DNA of 64,000 nt from Streptomyces noursei (GCF_016917755.1 NZ_CP070326.1:1674001-1738000); one strand, 5' to 3'. Shown: positions 8,961-19,042, counted from the stretch's first letter. Numbers and translations: made by a program. The notes: generated by a model not told the origin, from the sequence alone.

Positions 8961-8990
8961 TTGACATGCCCCTGACCGCAGGGCTATCCC
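8961..8990 (+). promoter_or_regulatory. Promoter of the chitinase gene
   Basis: TTGACA (8961-8966) is a perfect -35 box. TATCCC (8985-8990), 18 bases on, is a fair -10. The transcript would start near 8997, about 57 bases before the ATG at 9054. The 12-bp repeats abut the -35 box, a position suited to repression. Confidence 0.68.
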
Positions 8991-9053
8991 ATATCCCATA
9001 CCGCTGCGTACCAACGGGAATTGGCGGTCACCCCCCTCACACCCGGGACAGAC

Positions 9054-10577
9054 ATGAGACGCAGGCGCTCCCTCCGTGCACTCCTCACCGCTACCGTCAC
9101 CGCCGTGGCCACGGCCGGCCTGACCGCCCTGGGCGGGGGCGCGGCCCAGGCGGCGACCCCGCTCCCGGCCCATGTGTTCGCCCCCTACTTCGAGTCGTGG
9201 ACGGGCGAGAGTCCCGCCGCGCTGTCCGCCCAGTCAGGCGCCAAACACCTGACGATGGCGTTCATCCAGACGGCCGCCAAGGGCTCCTGCACAGCCCTGT
9301 GGAACGGCAGCACCGACACCCCCATCGCCACGTCCTCGTTCGGCGACGACATCAAGACCATCCGCGCGAACGGCGGCGACGTCATCCCGTCGTTCGGCGG
9401 ATACACCGCGGACACCACCGGCACCGAGATCGCCGACAGCTGTACCGACGTCAACCAGATCGCCGCCGCGTACGAGAAGGTCATCACCACCTACGACGTC
9501 ACACGGCTGGACATGGACATCGAGGCCGACTCGCTGGACAACTCCGCGGCCGTCGACCGGCGGAACAAGGCCATCAAGCTCGTCCAGGACTGGGCCGCCG
9601 CCAACGGGCGCACGGTCGAGATCTCGTACACCCTGCCCACGACGACCCGGGGCCTCGCCGACAGCGGGGTCGCCCTGCTGCAGAACGCGGTGCGCAACGG
9701 GGCCCGGGTGGACGTCGCCAACATCATGACGTTCGACTACTACGACAACGCCACGCACGACATGGCCAAGGACACCGAGACCGCGGCCCAGGGGCTCTAC
9801 GACCAGCTCAAGACGCTCTCTCCCGACAAGACCCCGGCCCAGCTGTGGAGCATGATCGGGATCATCGAGATGCCCGGGGTGGACGACTTCGGCCCGGCCG
9901 AGACCTTCAGCCTGGCCAACGCCACCCAGGTCTACAACTGGGCGGTGGGCAAGGGCATCAGCACGCTGTCGTTCTGGTCGCTGCAACGGGACAACGGCGG
10001 CTGCCCCGGCGCCCCGTCCGGCGACACCTGCTCCAGCATCCCGCAGAACACCTGGGACTTCAGCCACATCTTCGAGCCGTTCACCGGCAGCGGCACGGCG
10101 CCGACCGACGACTTCACGGTGACGGCCAGTCCCGGTGCGGGTTCGGTGGCGGCGGGCAGCCGGACCACCGCCACGGTGCGGACCGCGGTCACCGCCGGGG
10201 CTGCGCGGACGGTGGACCTCACCGTCGGCGGGGCCCCCGCGGGTGTCACCGCCTCGCTCAGCCCCACCTCGGTGACGGCCGGCGGGACCTCGACGCTCAC
10301 CGTGTCCACGACCGCGGCGGTGGCCTCCGGCACGTACCACCTCACCGTCACCGGCACCGGCCCCGCCGGCACGCACAGCGCGTCCTACGACCTGACCGTC
10401 ACCGGCGGGAGCGGCAACCAGTGCACGGCGAGCCCGTGGACCGGCGGCACGGTCTACACCGGCGGCCAGCAGGTCTCCTACAAGGGGCACACCTGGAAGG
10501 CCAAGTGGTGGACGACGGGCGAGGAGCCCGGCAGCACCGGGGAGTGGGGTGTCTGGCAGGACCTCGGCGCCTGCTGA
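9054..10577 (+). CDS. Secreted GH18 chitinase with Ig-like and chitin-binding domains
   Basis: 507 residues that hydrolyse chitin outside the cell. A signal peptide (MRRRRSLRALLTATVTAVAT to AQA, about residues 1-33) is followed by a GH18 barrel (about 35-345). The catalytic motif is RLDMDIEAD, with Asp153, Asp155 and the acid/base Glu157. Residues about 360-450 form a bacterial Ig-like/NPCBM-type linker domain rich in Thr, Val and Ala. The last 50 residues (CTASPWTGGTVYTGGQQVSY, then WKAKWWTTGEEP) are a CBM5/12 chitin-binding domain. ATG 9054 fits the signal peptide; the ribosome binding site is weak (GGGACAG). The strong hairpin after the stop indicates a monocistronic unit. Control by the upstream repeats suggests chitin or GlcNAc response. 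Confidence 0.95.
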   Translation: MRRRRSLRALLTATVTAVATAGLTALGGGAAQAATPLPAHVFAPYFESWTGESPAALSAQSGAKHLTMAFIQTAAKGSCTALWNGSTDTPIATSSFGDDIKTIRANGGDVIPSFGGYTADTTGTEIADSCTDVNQIAAAYEKVITTYDVTRLDMDIEADSLDNSAAVDRRNKAIKLVQDWAAANGRTVEISYTLPTTTRGLADSGVALLQNAVRNGARVDVANIMTFDYYDNATHDMAKDTETAAQGLYDQLKTLSPDKTPAQLWSMIGIIEMPGVDDFGPAETFSLANATQVYNWAVGKGISTLSFWSLQRDNGGCPGAPSGDTCSSIPQNTWDFSHIFEPFTGSGTAPTDDFTVTASPGAGSVAAGSRTTATVRTAVTAGAARTVDLTVGGAPAGVTASLSPTSVTAGGTSTLTVSTTAAVASGTYHLTVTGTGPAGTHSASYDLTVTGGSGNQCTASPWTGGTVYTGGQQVSYKGHTWKAKWWTTGEEPGSTGEWGVWQDLGAC

Positions 10578-10585
10578 CCCGTCCG

Positions 10586-10614
10586 GCGCCGGCCCGGGCG
10601 GCCCGGGCCGGCGC
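10586..10614 (+). terminator. Terminator hairpin after the chitinase
   Basis: Perfect 13-bp stem (10586-10598 with 10602-10614), 3-base loop, starting 9 bases after the chitinase stop. All G/C pairs and no T-tract, as is usual for Streptomyces terminators. Confidence 0.75.
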
Positions 10615-10844
10615 GTCGCGCCACAGCGGGAGTGGTCCGGGACGCCTCCCGGCACGCCTGGATGGGCCGGGCCCTCGCCGACCTCACCGCCGCACGTCCG
10701 GACGCGGTCGTGGTCGAGATGGGCCTGCCGGGCGACGGCCTCCCCGGAGCGGTCCGGATCTTCACGCACGGCGCCACCGCCGCCTGCGGGGTCGCCGCCG
10801 CGGAGGTCCTGGCCGGAGGCCACCCGGGCCGGACCGCGCCCTAG
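10611..10844 (+). pseudogene. C-terminal remnant of a GH3 beta-N-acetylglucosaminidase-like protein
   Basis: The open frame ends at a stop at 10842-10844 and reads VVRDASRHAWMGRALADLTA, then ARPDAVVVEMGLPG and THGATAACGVAAAEVLAG. This resembles the C-terminal end of actinobacterial GH3 N-acetylglucosaminidases, where the VVEMG and THGA segments recur. The remaining 400 or more residues are missing and no ribosome binding site precedes the possible GTG at 10632. Its place beside a chitinase fits a former chitin-degradation pair. The family call rests on remembered motif patterns and is moderate. Confidence 0.5.
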
Positions 10845-10917
10845 CCACCGCCGACGAGGCCACCGACGGCGGACAACAGGGCAGCGCTCCCGGCCGGGGA
10901 GTGTTAGAAATAGCAGC

Positions 10918-13746
10918 ATGGCCGCAGGGTCCGGCCGATATCGGCGCGCAACGGTAAGGTCACTGACCGAACGACGTCCGCAGAGCCTCGCGGGGCAGGT
11001 CTTCCTGCTCCAGCTCACGGTCGGTCTCCTGCTCGTCCTGGGCGCGCTGGCGGCACTGCTGCTGACCTCGCGGCACGACGCCGAGCAGGAGGCGCGCAAC
11101 CGCTCGGTCGCCGTCGCGGAGACCTTCGCACACTCCCCCGGCGTCCAGGCCGCCCTCAAGGCCCCGGACCCGTCGAAGATCCTCCAGCCGCTCACCGAGG
11201 CGGCCCGGAAGCGGGCCGACGTCGACTTCATCGTCGTGATGAACACCCACGGCATCCGCTACACCCACCCCAAGCCCGAGGAGATCGGCAAGCGCTTCGT
11301 CGGCAACATCGGCCCCTCGCTCACCGGCAAGGTCCGGGTCGAGAGCGTGCACGGGCCGCTCGGTCACGAGGTGCAGGCCATCGTGCCGATCACCGATGCC
11401 AAGGGCACGGTCGTCGGCCTGGTCTCCGCGGGGATGAAGGTGGCCAGCGTGAGCCGCGCCATCGCCTCCCACCTCCCGGTGATCTTCGGCATCGCCGGCG
11501 CGGCGCTGTGCCTCGCCACGGCCGCCACGGCGGTGATCACCACCAGGCTGCGGCGCCAGACCCGCGGGCTGGGGTCCGTCGAGATGAGCCGGATGTACGA
11601 ACACCACGAGGCGGTGCTGCACGCCGTGCGGGAGGGCGTGGTCATCGTCAGCGGCTCCGGCCGGCTGCTGCTGGCCAACGACGAGGCCAGGCGGCTGCTC
11701 GCGCTGCCCGAGGACGCCGAGGGGCAGGAGGTGTCCCAGCTGCCCGGGCTCGCCCCGGGGCTGGCCGCCCTGCTGGCGTCGGGCCGGGCCGCCACCGACG
11801 AGATCCACCAGGCCGGTGGCCGGCTCCTGGCGGTCAACCAACGGCACACCGACCGGCACGCCGCGGGCATGGGAACGGTCACCACCCTCCGCGACTCCAC
11901 CGAGCTGCGGCTGCTCTCCGGCCGCGCCGAGGTCGCCCACGAGCGCCTGCGGCTGCTCTACGAGGCCGGGGTGAGCGTCGGCACCACCCTCGACGTCGCG
12001 CGGACCGCGGAGGAGCTCGCGGAGGTCGCGGTCCCCCGGCTCGCCGACTTCGTCACCGTCGACCTCGCGGCGCCCGTCCTGCGCGGCGACGAGCCGGCCG
12101 GCAGCGGCCCCCAGCAGATGCGGCGCACCGCGGCGCACGGCATCCTCGACGACCTCCCCTTCCTCCCGCCCGGGACGCTGATCACCTTCGTGCCCGGCAC
12201 GCCCCAGGCGCGCGGTATGGCCGGCGGACGCTCCGAGGTGGTGTCCGACCTCTCGACGACCCACAGCTGGCAGCTGCAGGATCCGGAGCGGGCCCGGCGC
12301 GTCATCAGCTGCGGCATCCACTCGCTGATCACCACGCCGCTGACGGCCCGCGGCAACATCCTGGGCGTGGCGAACTTCTGGCGGTCGCAGAAGCCCGAGC
12401 CCTTCGACGACGACGACCGGTCGCTGGCCGAGGAGCTGGTGGCCCGCGCCGCGCTGAGCATCGACAACGCCCGGCGGTACACCCGGGAACACGCCCTGGC
12501 GGTGACCCTGCAGCGCAGCCTGCTGCCGCGCACCCTGCCCGAGCAGAGCGCCATGGAGGTGGCCCACCGCTACCTGCCCGCCCAGTCGGGGGTGAGCGGT
12601 GACTGGTTCGACGTGATCCCGCTGTCCGGCAGCCGGGTGGCGCTGGTCGTCGGCGACGTCGTCGGCCACGGGCTGCACGCCGCGGCCACCATGGGCCGGC
12701 TGCGCACCGCGGTGCACACCTTCTCCACCCTGGACCTGACGCCGGACGAGCTCCTGGGCCACCTCAACGACCTCGTCGACCAGATCGACCAGGAGGAGGC
12801 GGACACCGCCAGCGGCACCGGCATCACCGGCGCCACCTGCCTGTATGCGATCTACGACCCGGTCTCGCGGCGCTGCGACATGGCCCGGGCCGGGCATCCG
12901 CCACCGGCGCTGGTCCACCCCGACGGCACCGTGGAGTTCCCCGAGCTGCCGGCCTGCCCGCCGCTGGGGCTGGGCGGCGTCCCGTTCGAGACCACGGTGC
13001 TGCACCTGCCCGAGGGCACCCAGATCGTGCTCTACACCGACGGGCTGGTCGAGGAGCGCACCCGGGACTTCGACGTGGGGATGGAGCTGCTGCGCGGCGC
13101 GCTGTCCCATCCGGGCCGGTCCCCGGAGGAGAACTGCCGGGCGGTGCTCGACCGGCTGCTCCCGGACCGCCCACGGGACGACGTGGCCCTGCTGATCGCC
13201 CGCACCCGGGTGCTCGGCCCGGACCGCGTCGCGGCGTGGGACGTGCCGTTCGACCCGGCCGCCGTCGCGGGGATGCGCTCCAGCATCTCCGACAAGCTCA
13301 CCGAGTGGGGCCTGGACGAGCTGGCCTTCGCCACGGAGCTGGTGGTCAGCGAGCTGGTCACCAACGCGATCCGCTACGGCTCGCCGCCGGTGAAGGCGCG
13401 GGTGCTGCGGGACCGCAGCCTGGTCTGCGAGGTGGCCGACGGCAGCAACACCTCGCCCCACCTGCGGTATGCCGCGACGACGGACGAGGGGGGCCGCGGC
13501 CTGTTCCTGGTGGCCCAGCTGACCGATCGCTGGGGCACCCGGTACACGCCGCAGGGCAAGGTCATCTGGGCCGAGCAACAGCTGCCCCAGGTCGCCCCGA
13601 ACGGACCGGACGGCCAGGTCAGCCCGGACGGACCAGTCAGCGTGGACGGACCGACCAGCGTGGACGGACCGATCAGCGCGGACGACTCGGACGCCCCGGG
13701 CGGCCCAGCGGGCCCGGGCGCCCGGGGCGAGCCCTCCGGTCCGTAG
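10918..13746 (+). CDS. Membrane sensor SpoIIE-type serine phosphatase with PAS, GAF and HATPase domains
   Basis: 942 residues. Order: TM1 (28-50), extracytoplasmic Cache-like sensor (about 50-185), TM2 (186-209), PAS (about 227-324), GAF (about 345-521), PP2C/SpoIIE phosphatase (about 541-760; [26 protein letters not shown]), RsbW-like HATPase (about 774-887; [29 protein letters not shown]), and a Pro/Gly/Asp-rich tail (890-942). Such proteins act in partner-switching control of sigma factors by dephosphorylating anti-sigma antagonists. Having both phosphatase and kinase-like domains suggests switching in both directions. No sigma or anti-sigma partner gene is adjacent. ATG 10918 is the first start before TM1 but has a weak ribosome binding site. 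Confidence 0.9.
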   Translation: MAAGSGRYRRATVRSLTERRPQSLAGQVFLLQLTVGLLLVLGALAALLLTSRHDAEQEARNRSVAVAETFAHSPGVQAALKAPDPSKILQPLTEAARKRADVDFIVVMNTHGIRYTHPKPEEIGKRFVGNIGPSLTGKVRVESVHGPLGHEVQAIVPITDAKGTVVGLVSAGMKVASVSRAIASHLPVIFGIAGAALCLATAATAVITTRLRRQTRGLGSVEMSRMYEHHEAVLHAVREGVVIVSGSGRLLLANDEARRLLALPEDAEGQEVSQLPGLAPGLAALLASGRAATDEIHQAGGRLLAVNQRHTDRHAAGMGTVTTLRDSTELRLLSGRAEVAHERLRLLYEAGVSVGTTLDVARTAEELAEVAVPRLADFVTVDLAAPVLRGDEPAGSGPQQMRRTAAHGILDDLPFLPPGTLITFVPGTPQARGMAGGRSEVVSDLSTTHSWQLQDPERARRVISCGIHSLITTPLTARGNILGVANFWRSQKPEPFDDDDRSLAEELVARAALSIDNARRYTREHALAVTLQRSLLPRTLPEQSAMEVAHRYLPAQSGVSGDWFDVIPLSGSRVALVVGDVVGHGLHAAATMGRLRTAVHTFSTLDLTPDELLGHLNDLVDQIDQEEADTASGTGITGATCLYAIYDPVSRRCDMARAGHPPPALVHPDGTVEFPELPACPPLGLGGVPFETTVLHLPEGTQIVLYTDGLVEERTRDFDVGMELLRGALSHPGRSPEENCRAVLDRLLPDRPRDDVALLIARTRVLGPDRVAAWDVPFDPAAVAGMRSSISDKLTEWGLDELAFATELVVSELVTNAIRYGSPPVKARVLRDRSLVCEVADGSNTSPHLRYAATTDEGGRGLFLVAQLTDRWGTRYTPQGKVIWAEQQLPQVAPNGPDGQVSPDGPVSVDGPTSVDGPISADDSDAPGGPAGPGARGEPSGP
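13609..13680 (+). repeat. Four 18-bp tandem repeats in the phosphatase tail
   Basis: Four in-frame 18-bp units begin at 13609, 13627, 13645 and 13663, each starting GACGG. They encode [18 protein letters not shown] and DGPISA. Copy number could change by slippage without breaking the frame, as the units are a multiple of three bases. Confidence 0.85.
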
Positions 13747-13750
13747 CGGC

Positions 13751-13782
13751 TGTCCGACCCTGACCCGTCGGACCGGCCCTGG
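13751..13782 (+). repeat. Dispersed repeat copy A (post-gene hairpin element)
   Basis: Begins TGTCCGACCCTGACCC and continues with GTCGGAC. It matches 60491-60522 at 29 of 32 positions, and shorter versions occur at about 37098-37126 and 61962-61975. It can form a small hairpin. It starts 4 bases after the phosphatase stop codon. The function is unknown; it may be a terminator or mobile mini-element. Confidence 0.55.
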
Positions 13783-13790
13783 ACAGCCCC

Positions 13791-13816
13791 GCGGCCGGCC
13801 GCCGGCGGCCGGCCGC
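13791..13816. terminator. Palindromic terminator-like sequence after the phosphatase
   Basis: A perfect 26-bp palindrome (13791-13803 against 13804-13816), which in RNA would fold with a 4-base loop. It sits 44 bases after the phosphatase stop and before the P450 remnant. Confidence 0.6.
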
Positions 13817-13915
13817 ACGCATCACTCCGACGGCCAGGTGCGCGTGCGCCTCCCCGGCCCGCTCACCAAGCTGGCGCGGAGCCGGGCCCGGCCCGGTTGC
13901 GCGCCCGCGCGTACG

Positions 13916-14146
13916 AGCGCCGTGACGCCGGACCGCCCCGACAACGAACACCTGGGCTTCGGCCACGGGTTGCACAGCTGCTTCGGCGCCCCGCTGGCCC
14001 GGCTGGAGGCGCAACTGGCCCTGACCGAACTCGTCCGCCGCCTCGACGACCCCCAACTGGCCGCGGATCCGCCGCCGTACCGGCACAACGCGGTGCTGCG
14101 CGGCCCCCGGCACCTCCCGCTGACCGTCGCCCGGATCAGGGACTGA
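13916..14146 (+). pseudogene. C-terminal remnant of a cytochrome P450
   Basis: The frame carries [20 protein letters not shown], the heme-binding loop with its cysteine codon at 13979-13981, then [18 protein letters not shown] and a normal P450 end ([19 protein letters not shown]). About 330 upstream residues (I-helix, ExxR motif and others) are missing, so no active enzyme can be made. Sequence before about 13916 is not P450-like. The 3' end overlaps the convergent GH15 gene by 11 bases. The reading frame of the remnant is undamaged, suggesting a fairly recent truncation. Confidence 0.8.
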
Positions 14147-15995
14147 GGCGGTCCGCGGGGCCGTCCTGCCCGGTCGCGGCGGCCCGCTGCCGGTCCAGCG
14201 CGTCGTCGAGCGTGGTGGCGGCCATGATGAGCGACAGATGGGTGAACGCCTGCGGGAAGTTGCCCAACTGCTCGCCGCTGGGGCCGATTTCCTCGGCGAA
14301 CAGGCCGACGTGGTTGGCGTAGGTCTGCATCTTCTCGAAGGTGTAGCGCGCCTGGCGGAGCCGGCCGGCGCGGGCGAGCGCGTCGACGTAGAGGAAGGTG
14401 CACAGGCTGAAGGTGCCTTCGGAGCCGCGCAGGCCGTCGGGTGAGGCGACGGGGTCGTAGCGGTAGACCAGGCTGTCCGACACCAGGGTGCGTTCCATCG
14501 CGTCCAGGGTCGACAGCCAGCTCAGGGTCCTGGGGGCCAGGAAGCCCACGCGGGGCAGGAGCAGCAGCGAGGCGTCGAGCACGGTGCCGTCGTAGTACTG
14601 GACGAGCGCCTGTTGCCGTGCGTCCCAGCCGCGCTGCATGACCTGTTCGGGGATCGCGTCGCGGGCGGCGGTCCAGCGGGCGGTGTCGGCGGGGCGGCTG
14701 TACTCGGCCGCCAGCTTGAGCCCCCGGTCGAAGGCGACCCACGACATGATCCGGCTGAAGGTGAAGTGCTGGCGTCCGCCGCGGGTCTCCCAGATGCCTT
14801 CGTCGGGGCGGTCCCAGGAGTCGGCGAGCCAGTCCAGCGTCCGGGCGAGGTTCTTCCAGCCGTGGTAGCCGGCCCGCATGGCGATCTCCCGCCCCTCCGA
14901 CAGGGCGTAGAGCGCCTCGCCGTAGATGTCCAGTTGCAGCTGGTCGGTGGCGGCGTTGCCGACGCGTACGGGCGCGGAGCCGCGGTAGCCGGCGAGGTGC
15001 GGCAGGACTTCTTCGGGGAGGTCGGGGTCCCCGTCCACGCGGTACATGATCTGCAGCGGTTCGCCCCGCTCGCCGTCCCGGGCCTGCAGGCGGTCCCCGA
15101 GCCAGCGGGTGAACTGCGCCGCCTCCTCGACGAATCCCAGGTCGAGGAGGGCACGTACCGACAGCGAGCTGTCGCGGACCCAGGTGTAGCGGTAGTCCCA
15201 GTTGCGTTCGCCGCCCACCTGCTCGGGCAGTCCCATGGTGGCCGCGGCGACCGGCGCTCCGGTGGGGGCGTAGGTCAGGAGCTTGAGGGTGATCGCCGAG
15301 CGGTGCACGACCCCCGGCCACCTGCCCCGGTAGCGGGAGGTCTGCACCCACCGCTGCCAGAAGTCCACGACCTCCCAGTAGCGCTCCGCCGCGCCGTGCG
15401 GCGTCAGGGGCGGTGGGGCCGGCGCGTCGGGCCCGTCGACGGTGAGGACGGCGGTGGCCAGCTGTCCGGCGCGCAGGGTGAGCGTGCCCCGCACGTCGAC
15501 GCCGTCGGGCCGGAGCGGGAAGCTGCTCTGCAGGTGCGCGGTGATGCCCGGCGCCCGGAACGTGGCGGTGTCGTCCCGCACCTCGCAGGTGTGGGTGGCC
15601 CGCCCGTAGTCGAAGCGCGGGCGGCACTCCAGGCCGAAGTGGACCGTTCCGCGGACCGCGCACGCCCCGCGGATCAGGACGTGCCGGTCGGACGGCGTCC
15701 CGGTGCGGTCCGGCGGCATGCAGTCGAAGATCTCGCCGACACCGTCGGGGGACATGAACCGGGTCACCAGTACCGCGGTGTCGGGGTAGTAGAGCTGTTT
15801 GCAGGTGCTGCCCGGGGCGTCCGGCGCGAAGCGGAAGTGGCCCCCGCGGTCGTGGTCGAGCAGGGCGGCGAAGACGCTGGGCGAGTCGAACCGGGGTGCC
15901 GCGAACCAGTCGACGACCCCTTCGGAGGAGATCAGCGCGGCAGTCTGGAGATCGCCGACGATGCCGTGGTCCGCGATGGGTGGGTACCGTTCCAT
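14136..15995 (-). CDS. Glycoside hydrolase family 15 protein (trehalase/glucoamylase-like)
   Basis: 619 residues, typical for the family. The N-terminal beta-sandwich (about 1-230) begins [20 protein letters not shown] and is followed by an (alpha/alpha)6 barrel. GH15 signatures are [25 protein letters not shown] and W...DEGIWE. Cytosolic; no signal peptide. Family members of this type hydrolyse trehalose or alpha-glucosides. Trehalase is the commonest assignment in actinobacteria, but specificity is not certain. ATG at 15995 follows GGGAAG by 3-4 bases; an in-frame upstream extension lacks family similarity. It is convergent with the P450 remnant. Confidence 0.88.
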   Translation of the reverse strand: MERYPPIADHGIVGDLQTAALISSEGVVDWFAAPRFDSPSVFAALLDHDRGGHFRFAPDAPGSTCKQLYYPDTAVLVTRFMSPDGVGEIFDCMPPDRTGTPSDRHVLIRGACAVRGTVHFGLECRPRFDYGRATHTCEVRDDTATFRAPGITAHLQSSFPLRPDGVDVRGTLTLRAGQLATAVLTVDGPDAPAPPPLTPHGAAERYWEVVDFWQRWVQTSRYRGRWPGVVHRSAITLKLLTYAPTGAPVAAATMGLPEQVGGERNWDYRYTWVRDSSLSVRALLDLGFVEEAAQFTRWLGDRLQARDGERGEPLQIMYRVDGDPDLPEEVLPHLAGYRGSAPVRVGNAATDQLQLDIYGEALYALSEGREIAMRAGYHGWKNLARTLDWLADSWDRPDEGIWETRGGRQHFTFSRIMSWVAFDRGLKLAAEYSRPADTARWTAARDAIPEQVMQRGWDARQQALVQYYDGTVLDASLLLLPRVGFLAPRTLSWLSTLDAMERTLVSDSLVYRYDPVASPDGLRGSEGTFSLCTFLYVDALARAGRLRQARYTFEKMQTYANHVGLFAEEIGPSGEQLGNFPQAFTHLSLIMAATTLDDALDRQRAAATGQDGPADRLSP

Positions 15996-16130
15996 GATCT
16001 TCCCGTTTCCTGGGCACGTACCTCCACTGTCCGCCCGCGCCGACGGACGCGCGACGGCGGCGGCCACGGCGACGGCAGGGGCGGACGCGGTGCGGCGCGG
16101 CGGAGGCGCCGGCCCGGTCCGGGGCGGGTT

Positions 16131-16835
16131 TCAGGGGGTCGCAGCCGCGCCCCGATCCGGCCGGCCGCCCGCCCGGCGGCGACGCAGGGTGACCACGAGG
16201 ATGTGGCTGCTGACGGCCAGCATCCACAGCGGGAAGACGAGTTCGAGGTGGCTGGTGCCGCCGACCGCGAAGAGCAGCACCAGTGCGACCAGATAGCCCA
16301 GCCATGCCAGCCAGCGCGGAAAGATGCCCAGCCGGTGCCCGATCGTCGTCGTCGACACCACGAACACGGCGGCCATCCGCGTCGCGTAGCCGGTCAGCAG
16401 CTCCAGCACGAGGTGGCGTCCGTACTGCCACAGTGCCCGCTCCCCCGCCGAGGAAGAGGTGGACACGTCCGTCACGGCCAGCAGGCTCCCGGTCGTCGCC
16501 GCCATGACGAACAGCATGGCCACGAAGAGGAATCCGCTGCCGAGGAAGAGGGTGGCGAAGAACCGGTCCTCGGCCTGCCCGACGTAGTCCCGGATCGCGC
16601 CCATGAACCACAGGAAGAAGATCCCGGCGAACGGCAGCAGGGCCAGCGCGCCGTGTAGGAAGTCCCGCTGGGAGGTGTCCTCGACCCAGTCGGCGGTGTC
16701 CTGGGGGCGCTCGGGCACGGCCAGGTGGACGAGCAGCACGGCGGCGCCCAGCAGCAGCGCCGCGACGATCCCGGCCACCGCGGCGGCCTTCGGTGTCTGC
16801 AGCATGCGGGCCGTTGCCCCGTCGGTCGTTCGCAT
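16131..16835 (-). CDS. Six-TM integral membrane protein, function unknown
   Basis: 234 residues with six predicted membrane segments: about 15-37, 55-76, 89-111, 135-157, 165-184 and 189-210. A loop between the third and fourth is Ser/Thr-rich with a conserved-looking Arg/His pair (WQYGRHLVLELLTGY). ATG 16835 has GGGAGAG upstream. I do not recognise a named family; it resembles uncharacterised actinobacterial membrane proteins. It lies 135 bases upstream of the GH15 start, on the same strand, so co-transcription is possible. Confidence 0.75.
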   Translation of the reverse strand: MRTTDGATARMLQTPKAAAVAGIVAALLLGAAVLLVHLAVPERPQDTADWVEDTSQRDFLHGALALLPFAGIFFLWFMGAIRDYVGQAEDRFFATLFLGSGFLFVAMLFVMAATTGSLLAVTDVSTSSSAGERALWQYGRHLVLELLTGYATRMAAVFVVSTTTIGHRLGIFPRWLAWLGYLVALVLLFAVGGTSHLELVFPLWMLAVSSHILVVTLRRRRAGGRPDRGAAATP

Positions 16836-17062
16836 CACGCTCTCCCGCTGCTCGTCACCGGCTCCGCGGGCGCCGGCCGCACGGCATGCGCGGACCGGCC
16901 GGCCGACCCGCCGTGCGCACCGCGCCTGACTGTCAGTTCTACGACCCGGCGAGGCGGCGCACCGCGTCGTCCGGGCCAGACGGGTGAGCGGCCGGCGGTC
17001 CGCGCTCCCCGGCCGCCGGACGGCGTATCGGGCGCCTCCCCGGGCCCCGGGGCCGCCATCAC

Positions 17063-18187
17063 TCAGAGCCGGAGCAGGCGGGCGAAGTAGGGGGTGCGCT
17101 CCGGCCCGGCGTACCGCAGCAGCGCGCCCAACCCGTCGGCCAGCGACAGTTGCTGCTCCGGCACCACGACCAGTCCGGCGCCGGTGCGTACCGCGGCGCG
17201 GATCACGGCGGCGGGCGCGGGGCCCATACGGAAGCCGAGCGCGCCGTACGGGGCCAGTGCCGCGTCGCACGGGTCGAGCGGCGCCCCGCCGGCGTCCACA
17301 TGGAGGCGCATCGCGAGATCCAGGGGGACGCTGAGCAGCAGCGAGCTGACCTGGGAACGGCGCAACGCGGCCACCACGCTGCACAGGCCCTCGACGGCGC
17401 CGTGCCGGCTGGTCCGGCGGGCCCGGAACAACTCGAGCCGGGCCCGGTCGGCGATCCGGAGCTGCCCCTGGAACGCCTCGGTGAGCTCCCGTTCCATCAG
17501 GGCCCGGCCGGGCGGCGCGGGGTAGCCGTTGCCGCCGCTGGTCACGAGGCGTTTGCGCCAGCGTTCGGCGAGGTGGTCGGCGAGCGCGTTGCGGGCCCGG
17601 GTGATCCCGCCCAGCACGATCGTCTCGGCGTCGGTGCGGCACGCCAGTTCGGCGATGCGGGCGGCGGCCAGCCCGGCCCCGTCGGTCCAGCCCGCGGCGG
17701 GGCCGCTCATCAGGTGGCAGACGCCCGGCGCGACGGCACTGCTCGGCCACGTCCCGGCCTGGAAGGCCACTTCCCATCCGTCCGGGGGCTCCGGTCGCGG
17801 GCGCGGCGTGCTGTGCACGGTGGCGGCGACGTAGCAGATGTCCGGGGCGTGCTGGAGGGCCAGCGGCATCAGGTCGGGCAGCGGGGTGAACTCGGCCTCG
17901 TCGTGCGCCGGCGGCTCGGGAAGCTCCACGGTCAGCACCACCCGCCCGCGGCTGGCGACGATCGCCTGGCCGTGTCGGCCGGCGATCTCCTGGTCACCGC
18001 CCGCGACGGCCGCCAGGGCTTCCACCGTGGCGCCGTCGGCGCCCTGTTCCACGAGCGCCTCGCAGACCTGCCGCCTGCGGAGCGCCAGCGCCTGCTCCGG
18101 CTCCTCGGCGTCACGTGACGTGTCGAGATAGGCGCAGGCGTACGGTCCCCCACTCGCGTACACCGCATTCAGGAAGGCCAGGTCCAC
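17063..18187 (-). CDS. Bacterial eRF1-like protein (baeRF2 / Vms1-type, Rv2629-like)
   Basis: 374 residues starting MDLAFLNAVYASGGPYACAY. GTG at 18187 is supported by GGAGGC about 5 bases upstream. The protein matches the Rv2629 group: an N-terminal YLDTSRDAEEPEQALALRRR segment, a middle domain (about 125-260), and a C-terminal eL30-like part ending in a catalytic-type VVPEQQLSLADGLGALLRY. Relatives are bacterial homologues of archaeo-eukaryotic release factor/Vms1 domains, proposed to act on stalled ribosomes or under hypoxia and stress. Cytosolic. The role in this organism is inferred from family only. Confidence 0.78.
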   Translation of the reverse strand: MDLAFLNAVYASGGPYACAYLDTSRDAEEPEQALALRRRQVCEALVEQGADGATVEALAAVAGGDQEIAGRHGQAIVASRGRVVLTVELPEPPAHDEAEFTPLPDLMPLALQHAPDICYVAATVHSTPRPRPEPPDGWEVAFQAGTWPSSAVAPGVCHLMSGPAAGWTDGAGLAAARIAELACRTDAETIVLGGITRARNALADHLAERWRKRLVTSGGNGYPAPPGRALMERELTEAFQGQLRIADRARLELFRARRTSRHGAVEGLCSVVAALRRSQVSSLLLSVPLDLAMRLHVDAGGAPLDPCDAALAPYGALGFRMGPAPAAVIRAAVRTGAGLVVVPEQQLSLADGLGALLRYAGPERTPYFARLLRL

Positions 18188-18325
18188 GATGCCTCCACGC
18201 GCCGTGTCGGTCGGCTGCCTGGTGTTCTTCCCTCCCAGTAGAGCCCCAAGGCACCGGGGCCGCGCGCCGAGACCAGGCGCGCCCGGCGCACCGCACGTCC
18301 GCGGGCCGAGGCGCTTCGGACCCGC

Positions 18326-19042
18326 TCAGTCCGCCCGCCCGGCCGGCCCGGGCAGGCGAGCCGCGACGGCTTCCAACAGCAGTTCCAGCGCGTACGGATA
18401 GCCGCTGCGGCGCATCTCGGCGGCTAGCTGGGGGGCGGTCGCGGCGATGTGCGGGTGGGTGTCCGCCGGCAGCCGTCCGTAGTCGGCCTGCCAGACCTCG
18501 CGGTCGGCCGCCTGTGCGGCGGCGGGCAGGGCCAGGGCCGCCGCGTCCAGCGCCGCGAAGCCCAGGCTCTGGTCGACGAAGGCGTGGTAGACGCGGACCG
18601 CCTCGGGGGCCGGGAAGCCCGCCCGGCGGAGCACTCCGAGGATCGCCTCGACGGCGCGGGTCTCGTGGGTGCGCCCGGTGGTGCGGTGCGCGGCCAGCAG
18701 CGCCGCCTGGGGGTGTGCCTGGTAGGCGCGGTGGATGCGCAGGCCGATCTCGCGCAGGTCGGCGCGCCAGTCGCCGGTGGGCCGCCAGCCGTGCTGGGCG
18801 CGCCCGATCAGTTCGTCGGCGAGGGCGAGGAGCAGGTCGTCGGTGTTGCGGAAGTAGCGGTAGATCGCGCTGGGGTCGGCACCGAGCGCGGCACCCAGCC
18901 GCCGCACCGTCAGCGCCTCGGCGCCGTGCTGGGCGACCAGCCGCAGCGCGGTGTCGACGATCAGCTGTCGGGAGAGGACGACGCCCTGCCTGGTCGGCCT
19001 CCGGCGTCGCCGCTGCCGCTCGGGAACCACTCGTTCGGCCAT
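18326..19042 (-). CDS. TetR-family transcriptional regulator
   Basis: 238 residues. A basic N-terminus precedes the TetR HTH (about 24-70: LIVDTALRLVAQHGAEAL, VRRLGAALGADPSAIYRYFR). The C-terminal ligand-binding domain is of the TetR_C type. ATG 19042 is placed by the HTH position. It is transcribed divergently from the APC permease/amidohydrolase genes, with 108 bases between start codons containing a 13-bp palindrome. It most likely represses those genes until a substrate binds. Confidence 0.88.
   Translation of the reverse strand: MAERVVPERQRRRRRPTRQGVVLSRQLIVDTALRLVAQHGAEALTVRRLGAALGADPSAIYRYFRNTDDLLLALADELIGRAQHGWRPTGDWRADLREIGLRIHRAYQAHPQAALLAAHRTTGRTHETRAVEAILGVLRRAGFPAPEAVRVYHAFVDQSLGFAALDAAALALPAAAQAADREVWQADYGRLPADTHPHIAATAPQLAAEMRRSGYPYALELLLEAVAARLPGPAGRAD

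Noticed and set aside
13609..13680. Collagen-like domain in the phosphatase tail
   Set aside because: Units are six residues with DGP/DGQ but not regular Gly-X-Y triplets.
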